NCBI GenBank assembly: GCA_037013495.1
Contig: CM072801.1
Span: 20,271,001 to 20,335,000 of the forward strand
DNA from: Hippophae tibetana
Taxonomy: Eukaryota > Streptophyta > Magnoliopsida > Rosales > Elaeagnaceae
DNA length: 64,000 nt
Direction: 5' to 3'
Below the pieces are notes generated by a model. The model made no database searches. It was not told the DNA's origin and saw only the letters and a program-made list of their open reading frames with translations. Each line of letters opens with the position of its first letter. Within the stretch, counting starts at the first letter, position 1. Below are positions 39,251 to 50,153 of this stretch, one piece after another. Made by a program: the position numbers and the translations under genes.

Positions 39251-39654
39251 TTATCAATGCTTACATGAATAAATAATAAGGGTGTTAGGTTATTCTCATT
39301 ATATAATTAGATTATTTTGTATCTTATATTTTAATAAATAAAGTTTTAACAATAAAGGGAGCTAAATAGCTATAAATATTATTAACTATAATTTTTGTTT
39401 TGATCAAAAATAAAATCTCATTAGGTAAATACTTTATCTATATTATCATATATTATTACTTATACAATATAATTTATCACCTATTTATCAAAGTTTTCCC
39501 TTTATGATTACATGTTGAGGGTATAATAAGAACTTTATCACTTAATACATATGCGTAAGAAATAAATATTAAATCAATGCCTAAGATAACACTCAAGCTT
39601 GCAAGTTCATATCTGCTCACCCAGTTGTGGAGCTAACTGGAGAAGCATAAATTT

Positions 39655-39810
39655 ATCTTAAGTACCCATGAAATTTAACATATCTTCACTTATGCTCTTA
39701 ATGTTTGTAAAAAATACTATAATGTCCTTAAATTTTATGGTTAATACCATTTTTATCCCTAAATCTAATGGTGTTAAATTTTCCATTCATATTATGTTAA
39801 TATTCTTATG
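39655..39810 (-). mobile_element. Pararetrovirus leader fragment after the primer site
   Basis: Continues past the primer site in the genome direction and matches 47570-47732, the leader of the full unit, for example AATGTCCTT(A/G)AAT and GGTGTTAA(A/C)TTTTC. It shows that the integrated DNA runs beyond one genome length. Confidence 0.55.
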
Positions 39811-39822
39811 GCTTTGATACCA
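39811..39822 (-). other. Pararetrovirus primer-binding site (tRNA-Met type)
   Basis: On the - strand TGGTATCAAAGC differs at one base from TGGTATCAGAGC, the initiator-Met primer site that marks position 1 of plant pararetrovirus genomes. A degraded counterpart in the second copy lies at 47733-47744, in an otherwise alignable context (AAATT on one side in both). Confidence 0.75.
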
Positions 39823-40549
39823 AATTAGGGGCTAGCTATTTAATGCTAGTTGTTAATTCCTATATATTATTGATTAAAGATAATTTTTTAATTTTCTTAT
39901 CATAATATTGTGTTATTTCTATCTTCTTCTTTTTTATTTATGAGTATTATAAATTCATATAAGCAAATATTTGAACATTTAAAATCCTTAATTGTCTTAA
40001 AAGTTATAATTTTTATACCTAAATTAAATGTGTCCACCACAATTTTCTCTTCTATTCGTCTTCTCTTGTTACATCAGTTATGTCTCAGTTCTGCTCAAAC
40101 CTTAATACTCTCTTAGTAATTGTGAACCTTCAGTCTTCGTACATAGATGATATTCAATTTAGACGTATTAGGAAAGAGTGATTGCACTCCATTTTATTCA
40201 TAATATAATAATTATTAAAATTCTAAGGTCAACTAAGAACCTTAAATAGATTCTTAGCCACTTATAATTACTAGATACATACTTACTTGTTGGAATTTTT
40301 GGATAAAGGGAATTGCTAGCTAGAAGATATGTGTTCTCTAATCTGTATGCTTCTCAAATGAAAACAAATGTTCCTTTTATAGCACAATGAATCCCCGTTT
40401 ATAATATGTGAATTACTATTTATCCTTACTTTAATAATTCATTTATTTTATTGCTTTTGGACTTATAATTTCAACGATTTCTTTTTCTTGACACATGTTG
40501 TCGTCTAAAGATGTACTTACTACATCTTTATTTTTCTTTGTCGTCTTCT

Positions 40550-42035
40550 ACCGACAACTCTTCCTTTTTATTATCCCTTGTTATTTTTTATTGATAGTCT
40601 TTTTTGATGACATTGATGATGAAGCATCTTCATCTTCTTAATCTTTGATGCAGTAAATGCATCTGTGTTCTTTGGTGACTTTTTTAGCATAAAAATAGAA
40701 TATCATCCTTGTTTCTTGACCAATTTCCAACTTATTGTTGTTAAAATTTGTCTCAATTTTGGTGATTTTTTCACTATACTCTTTGGTAAGAGTCATGCTA
40801 CTATAAGAAGTGATGATGACTTCATTGATTGAGTAATTTACTTTGATCTTAGTAGAATTATCAGTTTCCCTATGTTAATAGTAAATTTGGCCTAATATTG
40901 ACCTTTTAATACATAGAGTTCTTCTATGTTGAATTCATTTTTTAAAAGCACCTTTAGTTTAGGAAATTCTCTATTTGTGTTGGAAATCCCTAACTTGATG
41001 AAGTGGTAGAGACTAATACATCATTTCTCATACCAATCCATTAGTGAACTAAAATATATGAGATAAACAGGCTTGTCACTTGCTGTTATCTTCTTCATGA
41101 AGTTCTTGATTTCTTTTTTGAAATGTTTTAAGAAATAATTTAATTCATTTAAATTAATTCATGGATATATATTTTCTATTAGTCTAACATTCAAAGCTTT
41201 GTAAACAGATATTAGATTAGCTCCTTCAAAAATGTTGAATTTACTCCCTATAAGGAATTCTTTTTCTATGGTATTGAACTTTATATCTTGTATGTGTTCA
41301 TGGGTAGATTTTTTGGCCAAGTTATAAATACTTAACCATTATGGTTTGCTAAGATTTATATATTGGTCCTTTTCATCTTTAATAACTAATAAATTTATGG
41401 GGGATGTTTTCCCGAATACCATTGAATATCTTACTATCTTTGATGTTTTTGGGAGAAATACCTCTCTAAGTAATACTAGAGGCCTTACTATTTTTTCTAG
41501 AGTTGTTAACATGTTGGGTGCTGCTGGTTATTGTTGTAGTGCTACAGAGTAATTTCTTTCTATCTTCTCTATAGTTATTAGTTTGGTACTTTATAATTTG
41601 CATAACTACTTTCCACCTCTATTCTGTTGGTGAAAGCTTTATGAGTTACTCTACTAAACCTAAGAATATATTTACTTGCTTCTGCCCAATTGTTATAGAT
41701 TCATGGTTTTGGACCATTATAGACCATATAATTCTTCTTATATTATTTTTCTACTTCAACAACCCAATTAAGCTTTTTCATTTAAGAGATTTTACTATCT
41801 TTTGAACTGTTATCTTCTTCCTTTTCATCTTGAATTCTTTCTTTAGATTGATTTTTTTATGAATACTCCTCTTTAGAGTTTTTGAACTCTAAGAGTTATT
41901 TTGAACAATCAAGTTCTTCTTGATTATTTCTTGTCTCTATAAGAGACTTCTCGAGGTATAAAACCTCAAGTTTTTCTTTTAGGATTTGTTATCTCCTTTT
42001 TCCTTTATCTTGATCTTGATATCAAGATGTTCCAT
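40550..42035 (-). pseudogene. Pararetrovirus downstream ORF, viroplasmin-like (full unit)
   Basis: Starts at an ATG (MEHLDIKIKIKEKG) just 34 bases after the RNase H frame. A charged, coiled-coil-like N-terminus is followed near 41640-41740 by YMVYNGPKP, IYNNWAEASKYI and VTHKAFTNRIEVE. This pattern matches the caulimovirus viroplasmin / RNase H1 N-terminal domain. A second conserved block, IKVNYSINEVIITSYS and MIFYFYAKKV, lies near 40650-40860. The same order occurs in the partial copy at 48.5-49.8 kb. Many stops are present. The assignment to the translation transactivator or inclusion-body class is an inference. Confidence 0.65.
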
Positions 42036-42068
42036 TCTTGCAAGCATAAAAATAGTTAGAGGTGTTAA

Positions 42069-42470
42069 TTATTTGATAAGATCATATACTAAACTATTGT
42101 TATTTCTTGAGAGATGTTTGACATCAAAATTATAGTGGTTGAACCATTGTTTCCATTTGATTAATCTTCCTTGTTTATAATCACCTATAATATTAATTTT
42201 TAAGAAATAACCAAAATTCTTGTTATCAATTATAATAATGAATTTAGAACTTATGACATATATTGCAAATTTCTTAATAGACTTTTTAACAACTAGATAT
42301 TCTTTTTCATTAGTGTGATAATTTAATTCTGGACCATGGAAAGATCCTAATCTATATCTACAAAAATATTCATCTTTGTCATCTACTTTTACTTTCAAAA
42401 TTTCTCCCTAATATTCTTATAAAGTATATGTTTTAATTATTATTTTATCATATAGCCTTGGATAGTATAA
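42069..42470 (-). pseudogene. Pararetrovirus RNase H
   Basis: 109 open codons. ELNYHTNEKEYLVVKKSIKK carries the catalytic glutamate region, IIIDNKNFGYFL carries the D-N-K-N-F motif typical of caulimovirid RNase H, and GDYKQGRLIKWKQWF with FDVKHLSRNNN completes the pattern. The K-Q-G-R-L-x-x-W string separates it from Ty3/gypsy RNase H (compare DAKSRLIRW at 28.7 kb). It follows RT in the polyprotein. Confidence 0.85.
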
Positions 42471-43480
42471 AGTTGGTAAATGTTTTACCTATGCTTTCAC
42501 TTTATACATATACAAAGTATCTTATTCTATCCTAGTTTTTCTTGGGTTTTCGCATTTATGCAAATTTCTTGATATATGCCTCAGTATATGTCAAATACCT
42601 TAGAAATCTTTGTAATTGATTTTTGTTCTTTATTTCCCTAGGAAAACTTTAAATGTTATTTAGTAAATGGAGTTGTAGATTATATTTTTCCATCTTAAAT
42701 TTTTAACCCTAAATATTTAATTTTTTTGTTGTGCAGTTATTACTTTCCTTTTAGAGATTACAATGTCTTATTTCCTGCATTCTGGTAGAATATTAATAAT
42801 ATCCAAATATTATCTATTTAATTTACTATTAAAAATCAAAATATCATCTATATAGATACAGTAAATACTTTGTAATTTTTTAAAGATGTTATACATATAT
42901 CTTTAAAATATATCTAGAGCTTATTTTAATCCAAATGGTACAACAGTCAATTAGAGTTGTCCTTAAAGGCAACTAAATGCAGTTTATTTTTGAGATTTTT
43001 CATCTAATCTTATTTGTCAAAATTCACTTTTGTCATCAAAACTTGAGAAGTATTTATTTCTTTTTACTAATAATAATAGTTCTCTTTCTTTGAAATAAAG
43101 TATCCATCATCAATGGTTTCTTTATTCAATGTTTTGAAGCTTATTACCATTCTCTTTTTTCTTCTTTTTTTCAATTTTTTTGACTAAGAATACTAGACTA
43201 AAGTGAGATGAATTTCATGATATTATAACTTTTAGTTCCAAAATTTCTTGAATTGTTTTTCAAATTCAATCATGTTTTTTTGGAGTATATAAATCATTTC
43301 TTTTTACTCTAAAAACCTTGTTAAGGTCTCTTAATTTTATGCTTGTAATCATTTTAGATTTATTAATTTTTGGATCTAAATAATTTTTTGAACTTACTGT
43401 TTTAATAATTTTTCAATACCCGTTAGAGCTTTATCTTCCTATATTTCATTAAAAAAGAATTTTATTTCTCTTCTATATCT
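42471..43480 (-). pseudogene. Pararetrovirus reverse transcriptase
   Basis: In broken - strand frames, VVPFGLK (near 42931-42953) precedes the catalytic box YIDDILIF (near 42832-42855) at the usual spacing. Upstream, ITSIKLRDLNKVFRVKR-like text near 43300-43370 fits the RT N-terminal region. Multiple in-frame stops, for example directly after VPFGLK, show it is inactive. Confidence 0.75.
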
Positions 43481-44150
43481 AGTGAAATATTTTCTAAATA
43501 AAGTTTTTGTTACTTTATTTCTATCTCACGAAGTTTTTGATACAGTCAAAGGTTTTCTTATCTTGATACATAAATGGTTTCACCATCTAATGTTGTTAGA
43601 TTTATTTTATTTAAATATTGTGTAAAAGGTTGATATAAGTTTAGAAAATTATTTTCTATTAATAAATCAACTCCTATTTCTTGTTGATATATGGTAGGAA
43701 TATGAAGACTTTCCATTTCTATCATTATATATGTATATTTTAAAACCTTATTAAAATTTATTGTAATTACAATTAAATCTTTTGTTGCCTATTTTAAGTG
43801 TTACTATGGGAATACATATTTACTCACTATTCACATACTAGTTCTTATATCTATATATGCATGTAAATGATAATTAACATAGCCTTTAAATTCCAGTCCT
43901 ACCTTAATATAAGTACTACTTGAATTTGTAATACTATACAAATCATTCATCTTCTGATGAAGAGTACCCATATTCTAAGTCAATTATTTTCTTTTCAATT
44001 TCCTTTAATAGACAAATATTGTAAGTATCATCTATATCTGATTTATCAACCAGTTCTAATTTTATCTTTAAAAAAATTTCTAAGATTTTTGTTTTCTATA
44101 AAAATTCTTTTTTAAATTCTTTCATATTTTATTCTTATTTTAAAGTTTGC
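43481..44150 (-). pseudogene. Pararetrovirus protease region
   Basis: HIPTIYQQEIGVDLLIENNF followed by LNLYQPFTQYL (near 43610-43720) matches the C-terminal part of caulimovirid aspartic proteases. About 60 residues upstream, near 43850, the active-site region reads AYIDIRTSM where YID-T/S-G is expected, so the essential D-T/S-G triplet is mutated. The piece lies between coat protein and RT as usual. Confidence 0.65.
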
Positions 44151-45110
44151 TAGAGCATTAATTAGCATAATATCCTTCTTCATTACAGATCCAACATCTA
44201 CATTTCCTTTTCCCTAAAGGAATTTAATTCTTGTTTTTAGGAGGTTTATACCTAGAACTTTTTTTAATATATTTCCCTATTAAATCTTCTTTTATGTTTT
44301 TAAAAATTTTGTTTCCTGAATTTATAACTTTTAAATTTATTTTATTTTTATATTTTATATATTTCTATTTGTAGAGTTTTATATTACATCTATATTTTTT
44401 TAGTATTTTAAAATCTCTTGTATCACAATAGATTTTATCATTTCCTTTTATTTGTTTATATTCCTTTCTTTCTTGGCATTTAATGATAAGACTTCTTATT
44501 CTTCCTCCTTAGGTGTATGGCATGGTTTCCCTATTTTGTTTATTCTAATCTTCTGTTAAGATCTTATGTAACATTCTAGATAAATTTTTTAAAAAATTTC
44601 CTTATAATTTGTTTTCATAAAGGGTGATAATTTATAGTAATACATTTTATATTCACAAATAAAAGAATCTATGCAACATATGTTATAAATTTTCATATTT
44701 ATTAAATTCCATTTGACTTCATTGATTTCATTTTTACTGAAATCAGTGATATTTCTTCATTTATTTTCTCTAATAAATTCTTTGTATATTTCATTTATTA
44801 CTAAATTTAAATATTCTCTTCCTGTGGAAGCATTCCCTTATATTAATAAATTTTGTTGGTCTATTAAATTTAAAAACCAATCTTGAACATTTTCTGTTAT
44901 TTTATGAGCTTCCAATACATTACGGATTGAAGGTTTTGTTTGTGTAGCTTGAGAGGCTTGTATGAGTACACTCATACAAGAGACCCATTCATCTAAGACT
45001 TTTTCCCTATCTCTTATACAATCTAGATCTAAGAAATCAGATCTATAATTTCCATGGAGCTTGAATTATGGTGGGCTTATTTTCCCAATATAATCCTTCT
45101 TCCATTTTAG
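44150..45110 (-). pseudogene. Pararetrovirus coat protein with zinc knuckle
   Basis: - strand frames read LDCIRDREKVLDEWVSCMSV, AHKITENVQDWFLNLIDQ, NEVKWNLINMKIYNICCIDS and FICEYKMYYYKLSPF, then INKIGKPCHTP, a pattern of caulimovirid coat proteins. The C-terminal knuckle near 44164-44206 reads CRCWICNEEGYYAN, a stop, then C: the histidine of the CCHC motif is tyrosine and the residue before the last cysteine is a stop codon. The protein would encapsidate viral DNA; it is destroyed here. Confidence 0.75.
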
Positions 45111-45117
45111 GTGGTTG

Positions 45118-45759
45118 TCATCTTTTATTGGAAGTATCAGGTTTTTCTGACCTTTGTCTATTTCTTTCTTTTTTATGTGGGTTAAATGTTTCTTCTTTGT
45201 AAAGAACTAGTAATGAAATTGGTTTTATATAACCTTTCGGGGTCATGATTTCTAGTTCATAATCAGTTTCATTGATTATTGTCATATCATCTTCTTTATG
45301 GTTTATATAAAGTTTTTCATCATAATGTTTTTCTAGTTCTTCATTAGTTAGTGTCAAAAAACTAATTAATTTTTCTATATCCCTATTTTTAGGATTCATT
45401 AATTGTTCTTCTAATTCTTTTCTATATTCTATTAAATTGAAATTATATTTTTTTCTTTTGATTTTTCTTCTCTCATTTCTTGGTATTAAGGTGTCCGATC
45501 TTCTAGGTTGTTCTACTTTTAATCCTTCTAAAAGATCATAATTATGTTTTATAATATCATTGTCTCTATGTATATCATATACCTCTTTTCTTAGTTCTAC
45601 AAATTTCATATGCATATCTTGTTGTAATTTATTATAATCGCATTTATTTATTTTTTCTAATAACTCTTTTTGTGTTTCGATTATAACTTGTTGTAGATAC
45701 TTTGTGTTTGATTTTCGAACTATGTCAATTTCCTCTGTTAGATTTCTTAAAGCCTTCAT
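45118..45759 (-). pseudogene. Pararetrovirus coiled-coil linker ORF, 213 codons open
   Basis: The longest open frame of the viral insert. The first 75 residues are rich in E, K, L, I and look coiled-coil (LLEKINKCDYNKLQQDMH, FVELRKEVYDI). A basic patch NERRKIKRKKYNF is near residue 95, and the C-terminal third includes TPKGYIKPISLLVLY and a basic tail. It sits between movement-protein and coat-protein regions of the polyprotein, so the ATG is probably internal rather than a true start. I do not recognise a named domain; a role in coat assembly or virion association is only inference from position. Confidence 0.6.
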
Positions 45760-46149
45760 TATTGTTGTTTTATTTTTTGCTATACCTAATAGGCTCCCAT
45801 ATATTTTTTAATTTGTCTTTAAACATTATTATCTTCCTAATATAACATCATGATGAACTAATACATTTTTTACTTTAACTTATTCTTTTAGTTTTATAAC
45901 TTCTTCTTTGTTAGAAGTTTCTCATTTATGATCTATAAAAGTAAATCTTAGTATATCATTATTTTTAACTACATTACCTTTTGTTCCTAGTATAAGAGGG
46001 TTTTCCTAAATATCTAAGTGTCATTTTTCCTGTATTTCAAATTCCTTTAGTATTTCTTTTTTTTATTTGGCTAAATTGCTAAAATATTTTATCTATTTCT
46101 ATAAATTCATTTTGTCTATATATTGAACTATTATAATTGTTTGTTAATG

Positions 46150-46870
46150 AATACCTTCTATATAATGTATTAAGAATGGATGTTTTTTTTTATTATTAAA
46201 TATCATCTTTCAAATTCATAAGCTAATCTTAACATTTGGTTTAAGTTTTTATCATAAATATCAATAGCAAACCTAGGATATGTTATGAATTTTAATTTCT
46301 AGTATCCTAAATTACAATGGATCATTCATATTAGAGCATCTTTCTTGTTTATTATTTAATAATCTAGCAATGTTATTTTTATTGGCGTATATATTCTTTC
46401 TTTGGAATGAGCTTATATTCATATTTAGATTCATCTTAAATGAATGTATCCAATTTTTACTTTATCATTTTGGAGAATTTTTGATAGTTTATTCATTAAT
46501 TTATTTGCTAATTAGTGGCATATTATATCTTCATTTTATATATGTAATATCAATACTTATTCTATAATAAACTATTTTTTTCTTGGAAATAATTTCTTTA
46601 ATGTTGAAAATGATAGATATTTAAATCCATCTCTTTCTTTGAGATTTAATTTTTCCTTTTGATTTTCTTCAATTTTTTTTACTAATTATCATTTATTGTA
46701 AAAACATCCTGAAATGTCTTCTATTTTTAATTATATTATTCATTGATTTTTTATTTCTTCTTGGTTCTCTATTATTTCTTCTTCCAAATTTATTTATGAA
46801 ATGCTACTATTTACTTCTATTAGATTAACTCTATTATGTTTGAGAGATATTTTTAATTTTTTTTAAAACT
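46150..46870 (-). pseudogene. Pararetrovirus movement protein
   Basis: The - strand reads a start region MSLKHNRVNLIEVNSSIS (near 46860), NLEEEIIENQEE and DISGCFYNK. Then come the 30K-type movement-protein blocks: KYLSFSTLKKLFPRK (near 46600), NDKVKIGYIHLR, TPIKITLLDY, and FITYPRFAIDIYDKNLNQML (near 46240). These match the pattern of caulimovirid movement proteins, which open plasmodesmata for cell-to-cell spread. Frequent stops make it inactive. Further - strand sequence to about 45780 (YRRYSLTNNYNSSIY, FEIQEKWHLDI) belongs to the same polyprotein. Confidence 0.7.
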
Positions 46871-47732
46871 TTAAGGATATTTTTAAAAATATCTTAAAAT
46901 TTGAGATATTTTTTATATTATTTCCCGGGCTATCCCTTTTGGGTTTATTAACGGCTATTTTGCTAGCCAAGTTTTTTTTCTATTTGTTCTGCGTATCTAT
47001 AAAAGTTTCAAAGGTATGTGTTCAAATAAATTGTGATTACCATCGTATATGCACGATTGTTAATAAAATGTCACTCTTCTTATATGTTTAGTTGTCTACT
47101 TTTGTCCATTGAATAATTTTTCAATCTCTTGTTTACTAATTTTAGTATAAATAATTCATGTAATATGTGATTGGTAGTTATTATATTAAATATAAATACT
47201 GTTTATTTTCTGCAAAATAAAAATATTTTTTCTTATTTAATCATAGTAAGAAATAGGCAATAAACCGAATATAATCAAATAAAACTTAAATATCACATTT
47301 TTATTGAATAAATATCCTTTTCAATATGTAGTTTTTCTACATTAATTTATTTTAAACCCATTAAAGGAAGATAATAATAGTTATTTTATTTTATTCATTT
47401 AAATAAAATCAATTTCATTAAAAACTCTATGTAAAATTTGAATAAAATTTATATAGCAATAGTAATTTTATAAATTAAAACTTATTATTTTATTGATTAA
47501 TATCATTAAAAAAATGAAAAAATAACATTAAATATGATTTAAATATAATTGTTTTTAGAAAATAGGGTAATTATCATTAAACACCCTTGTGTTTTGTTCA
47601 TATATCAATAACAACCTCCAAGTTTTATTTTACTTCAATTAGGTCCCCTCTACTTTGAGTTAATATTACTAATGTCCTTGAATCGTTAACGGTGTTAACT
47701 TTTCATCCAATGATATATTTTTCTTTCCTATA
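46871..47732 (-). other. Pararetrovirus leader region (full unit)
   Basis: AT-rich non-coding DNA between the primer site and the movement-protein start. It includes a less AT-rich patch around TTCCCGGGCTATCCC (46920). A TATA-like string on the - strand near 47000 (TTTTATAGATACG) could be promoter or leader. No coding domain is visible. Confidence 0.5.
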
Positions 47733-49950
47733 ATTTTGGCATCAAATTGAAGCTACCAGTTTTATAACGTTAGTTGATACTTCTAGCATATTATTATTTA
47801 AAAGCAAACCTTTAAGCTTCTTATCAAAACATTGTTTTATTTTTATAATTTACTTATGTTTATGTTCAAATAGACTTGTAGTTAGTTTCTTTGTATTCAT
47901 TTTCTTATTTATCAGTTTTATAAATGTTATAAATAAATATTTATTCATTCAAGATCGTTAATTGACATAAAATAATAATTATCATACTTAAATTTAATGG
48001 ATCCACCATGGTCTTATGTTTCTTTGTTTATCTCTTTTTGTTACACTTGATATGTCTTAGCTTTCTCAAACCTTAATACCCTCATGATAATAGTACAACA
48101 TTTAGATCAGTACATAATATGGTGTTAAAATTAAACTTACTAGAAAATAGAAAAGAGTTATTGTAATACGTTTTATTCATAATATTAATAATTATTACAA
48201 TTATAAAACCCAACTAAGAACCTTGAAGAAATTCTTGACCGCTCATAGTTTCTAGATACATAATTGGTAGATGAATGATCTTTTAGAATAGAAAGGTTGT
48301 TATGAAGTTATGTCCAACTTATGGAAATAAGGGCTCCTTTTATAGGGTAAGGAATCATTGTGTTACAATAGTAAAAAATCACTATTTTACCTCTACTTTA
48401 ATAATTTACTTAACTTTTTCTTTTGGCTTTGATTTGAGCCTTTCATTTCCTTGGCATGACCTGGCGACTGAAGATGTAGGTTCTACATCTTTATTCCTCT
48501 TTTTTGTTTTCTATCGACAATCCTTTTGATATAGATGATGATGCATCTTTATCTTCTTAATATCTAATATAGTAAATGCATTTGTAATCCTTTTTTGTTT
48601 CTTGACAAATTTTTTATTTCTGTCGACTATTTTCTTGGTATAAAAATAAAATATCTTTTTTGTTTCTTGAAAAATTTTACCATCTTTTTCAATGAGGGTC
48701 TTATTACTATGGGAAATGATTATGACTTTACTAGTCGAATAATTTACTTTGATTTCATGATAAATTTGACCTAACATCTATCCTCTTAGTATACAAAGTT
48801 CATTTGTATTAAATTCCTTTTTTAGAAGCACCCCTGATTTTTGAACTTCTCTATTAGTATTAGAAATCTCTAATTTGATAAAATAATAAGGAATAACACA
48901 ACCTTCTTCATTCTAGTCCACAAGTTAACTAAAAAATCTGAGATAGACAGGCTTGTCACCTACTCTGATCTTTTTCCTGAAGTTCTTAATAACCTTCTTG
49001 AGATTTTTATGAAAATAATGTAATTCACTTAAATTAATTCTTGGATATAGGTTCTCAACCTGATTAGAAAATTTTATAAACAAAATTATAGCACTCAAAC
49101 ATTGTGATTTACTTAAAATTCATATATTAGTCTTTTTCATTTTCAATGACTAATATATTATTGGGGGATGTTTTCCTAAATAGTACTTGTGGTCATACTA
49201 TTTGTACTATCTCTATGAGAGGCACTTCCTTGAATAGTATTGGTGATCGTACTATCTTTCCTAAGGTCTTCAACCTTTTTAGTGGCGATGGTTTCTATTC
49301 TAATGCTAAAGAGTAATTTTTAACTGTATTTTTTGAAGTTATTATTTTTGATACTTTGTAACTTGCATAAATGCTTTCAACTTCTATTCTATTAGTGAAA
49401 TCTTTGTGAGTTAATAGCTTTCTTGCTTCAAGTAATTCCTGATTTTGGATCATTATAGACCACATAAGTCTTTTTTTGGTGTTTTTTTTTTACTTTTTCA
49501 GTCCAACTGAGCTTTTCTTTTTTTCTTTTCATAGATTTTATTCTCTTTTGAACTATTATGTTATTCCTTCTTATTTTTAATTCCTTCTTCAAAAGTTATA
49601 TCATCCTTAGAATGAATCTCTAATAAGGATAACTCTTTAAATTTTTTAAACTCTAATGACCTTTTTGAATTGTTAGGTTCTTTCTATTTAGTTTCTGTCT
49701 CCAAAAGAGATTTCTCTAAGTATAAAACCTTGAGTTGTTCTTGAAGGATTCTTATATCTTTTTCCTTTATCTTGATCTTGATATCATGATGTTCCATTAT
49801 TGTAAGAACAAAAATAGTTAAAGGTGTTAATTCTCTTGTAAGGATATCTTCTAAACTATATATTCTTGTTTTCTTAAAGATGTTTAACATCAAAATTGTA
49901 ATGGTTAAACCATTGTTATCATCTGACTTATCTTTCTTGTTTATATAAAG
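47733..49950 (-). mobile_element. Endogenous pararetrovirus, partial second copy (3' part)
   Basis: Runs collinear with 39811-42130 over its whole length. Paired landmarks: the degraded primer site 47733-47744 and 39811-39822; TTTATTCATAATAT near 48175 and 40195; TGATGATGCATC near 48538; the downstream-ORF ATG at 49797 and 42035; QWFNHYNFDVKHL of RNase H near 49895 and 42110. It joins head to tail with the full unit and breaks off within RNase H near 49950. Confidence 0.8.
48510..49797 (-). pseudogene. Viroplasmin-like downstream ORF, second copy
   Basis: Begins MEHHDIKIKIKEKDIRILQE, with a heptad-like run to a stop at 49684. The motif YVVYNDPKSGI lies near 49440-49480 and the C-terminal block IKVNYSTSKVIIISHS then IFYFYTKKI near 48650-48750. 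Comparison with the full unit shows the same three-part layout. Stops and frame shifts differ between the copies, so most decay happened after duplication or integration. Confidence 0.6.
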
Positions 49951-50153
49951 GATAATGTTGTAGTTGATAGTATTTCTTTTATAGCTCTTAGAATTTGTAC
50001 CATACACAATGAGATATATCATCATTTATTAATATTTTTTGTTTTATTTGATGATAATAGTAAACCTACATATAACTTATAATAAAGTTTTATTTGTATG
50101 AGCTTACATTATCGATTTCTAGTCTATTTACATATATTGATGACTATCACCCA
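49950..50153 (-). repeat. LTR-like repeat shared with 54.2-54.35 kb
   Basis: On the - strand it starts TGTGGGTGATAGTCATCAAT and runs to about ATACTATCAACTACAACATT, alignable with 54200-54354. It abuts the broken RNase H of the second pararetrovirus copy, so it marks where that copy was cut. The open frame at 49684-50025 is a fusion of this repeat with viral sequence. Confidence 0.55.

Larger units (their letters stand above)
39811..47744 (-). mobile_element. Endogenous pararetrovirus, one full genome unit (Caulimoviridae-like)
   Basis: Primer site to primer site is about 7.92 kb, within the size range of plant pararetrovirus genomes. On the - strand the order is leader, movement protein, coiled-coil linker, coat protein with zinc knuckle, protease, RT, RNase H, a downstream ORF with a viroplasmin-like motif, and a 3' non-coding region. 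There are no LTRs and no integrase, which separates it from Ty3/gypsy elements. All frames are heavily interrupted, so this is a dead genomic fossil. Genus is not assigned. Confidence 0.85.
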
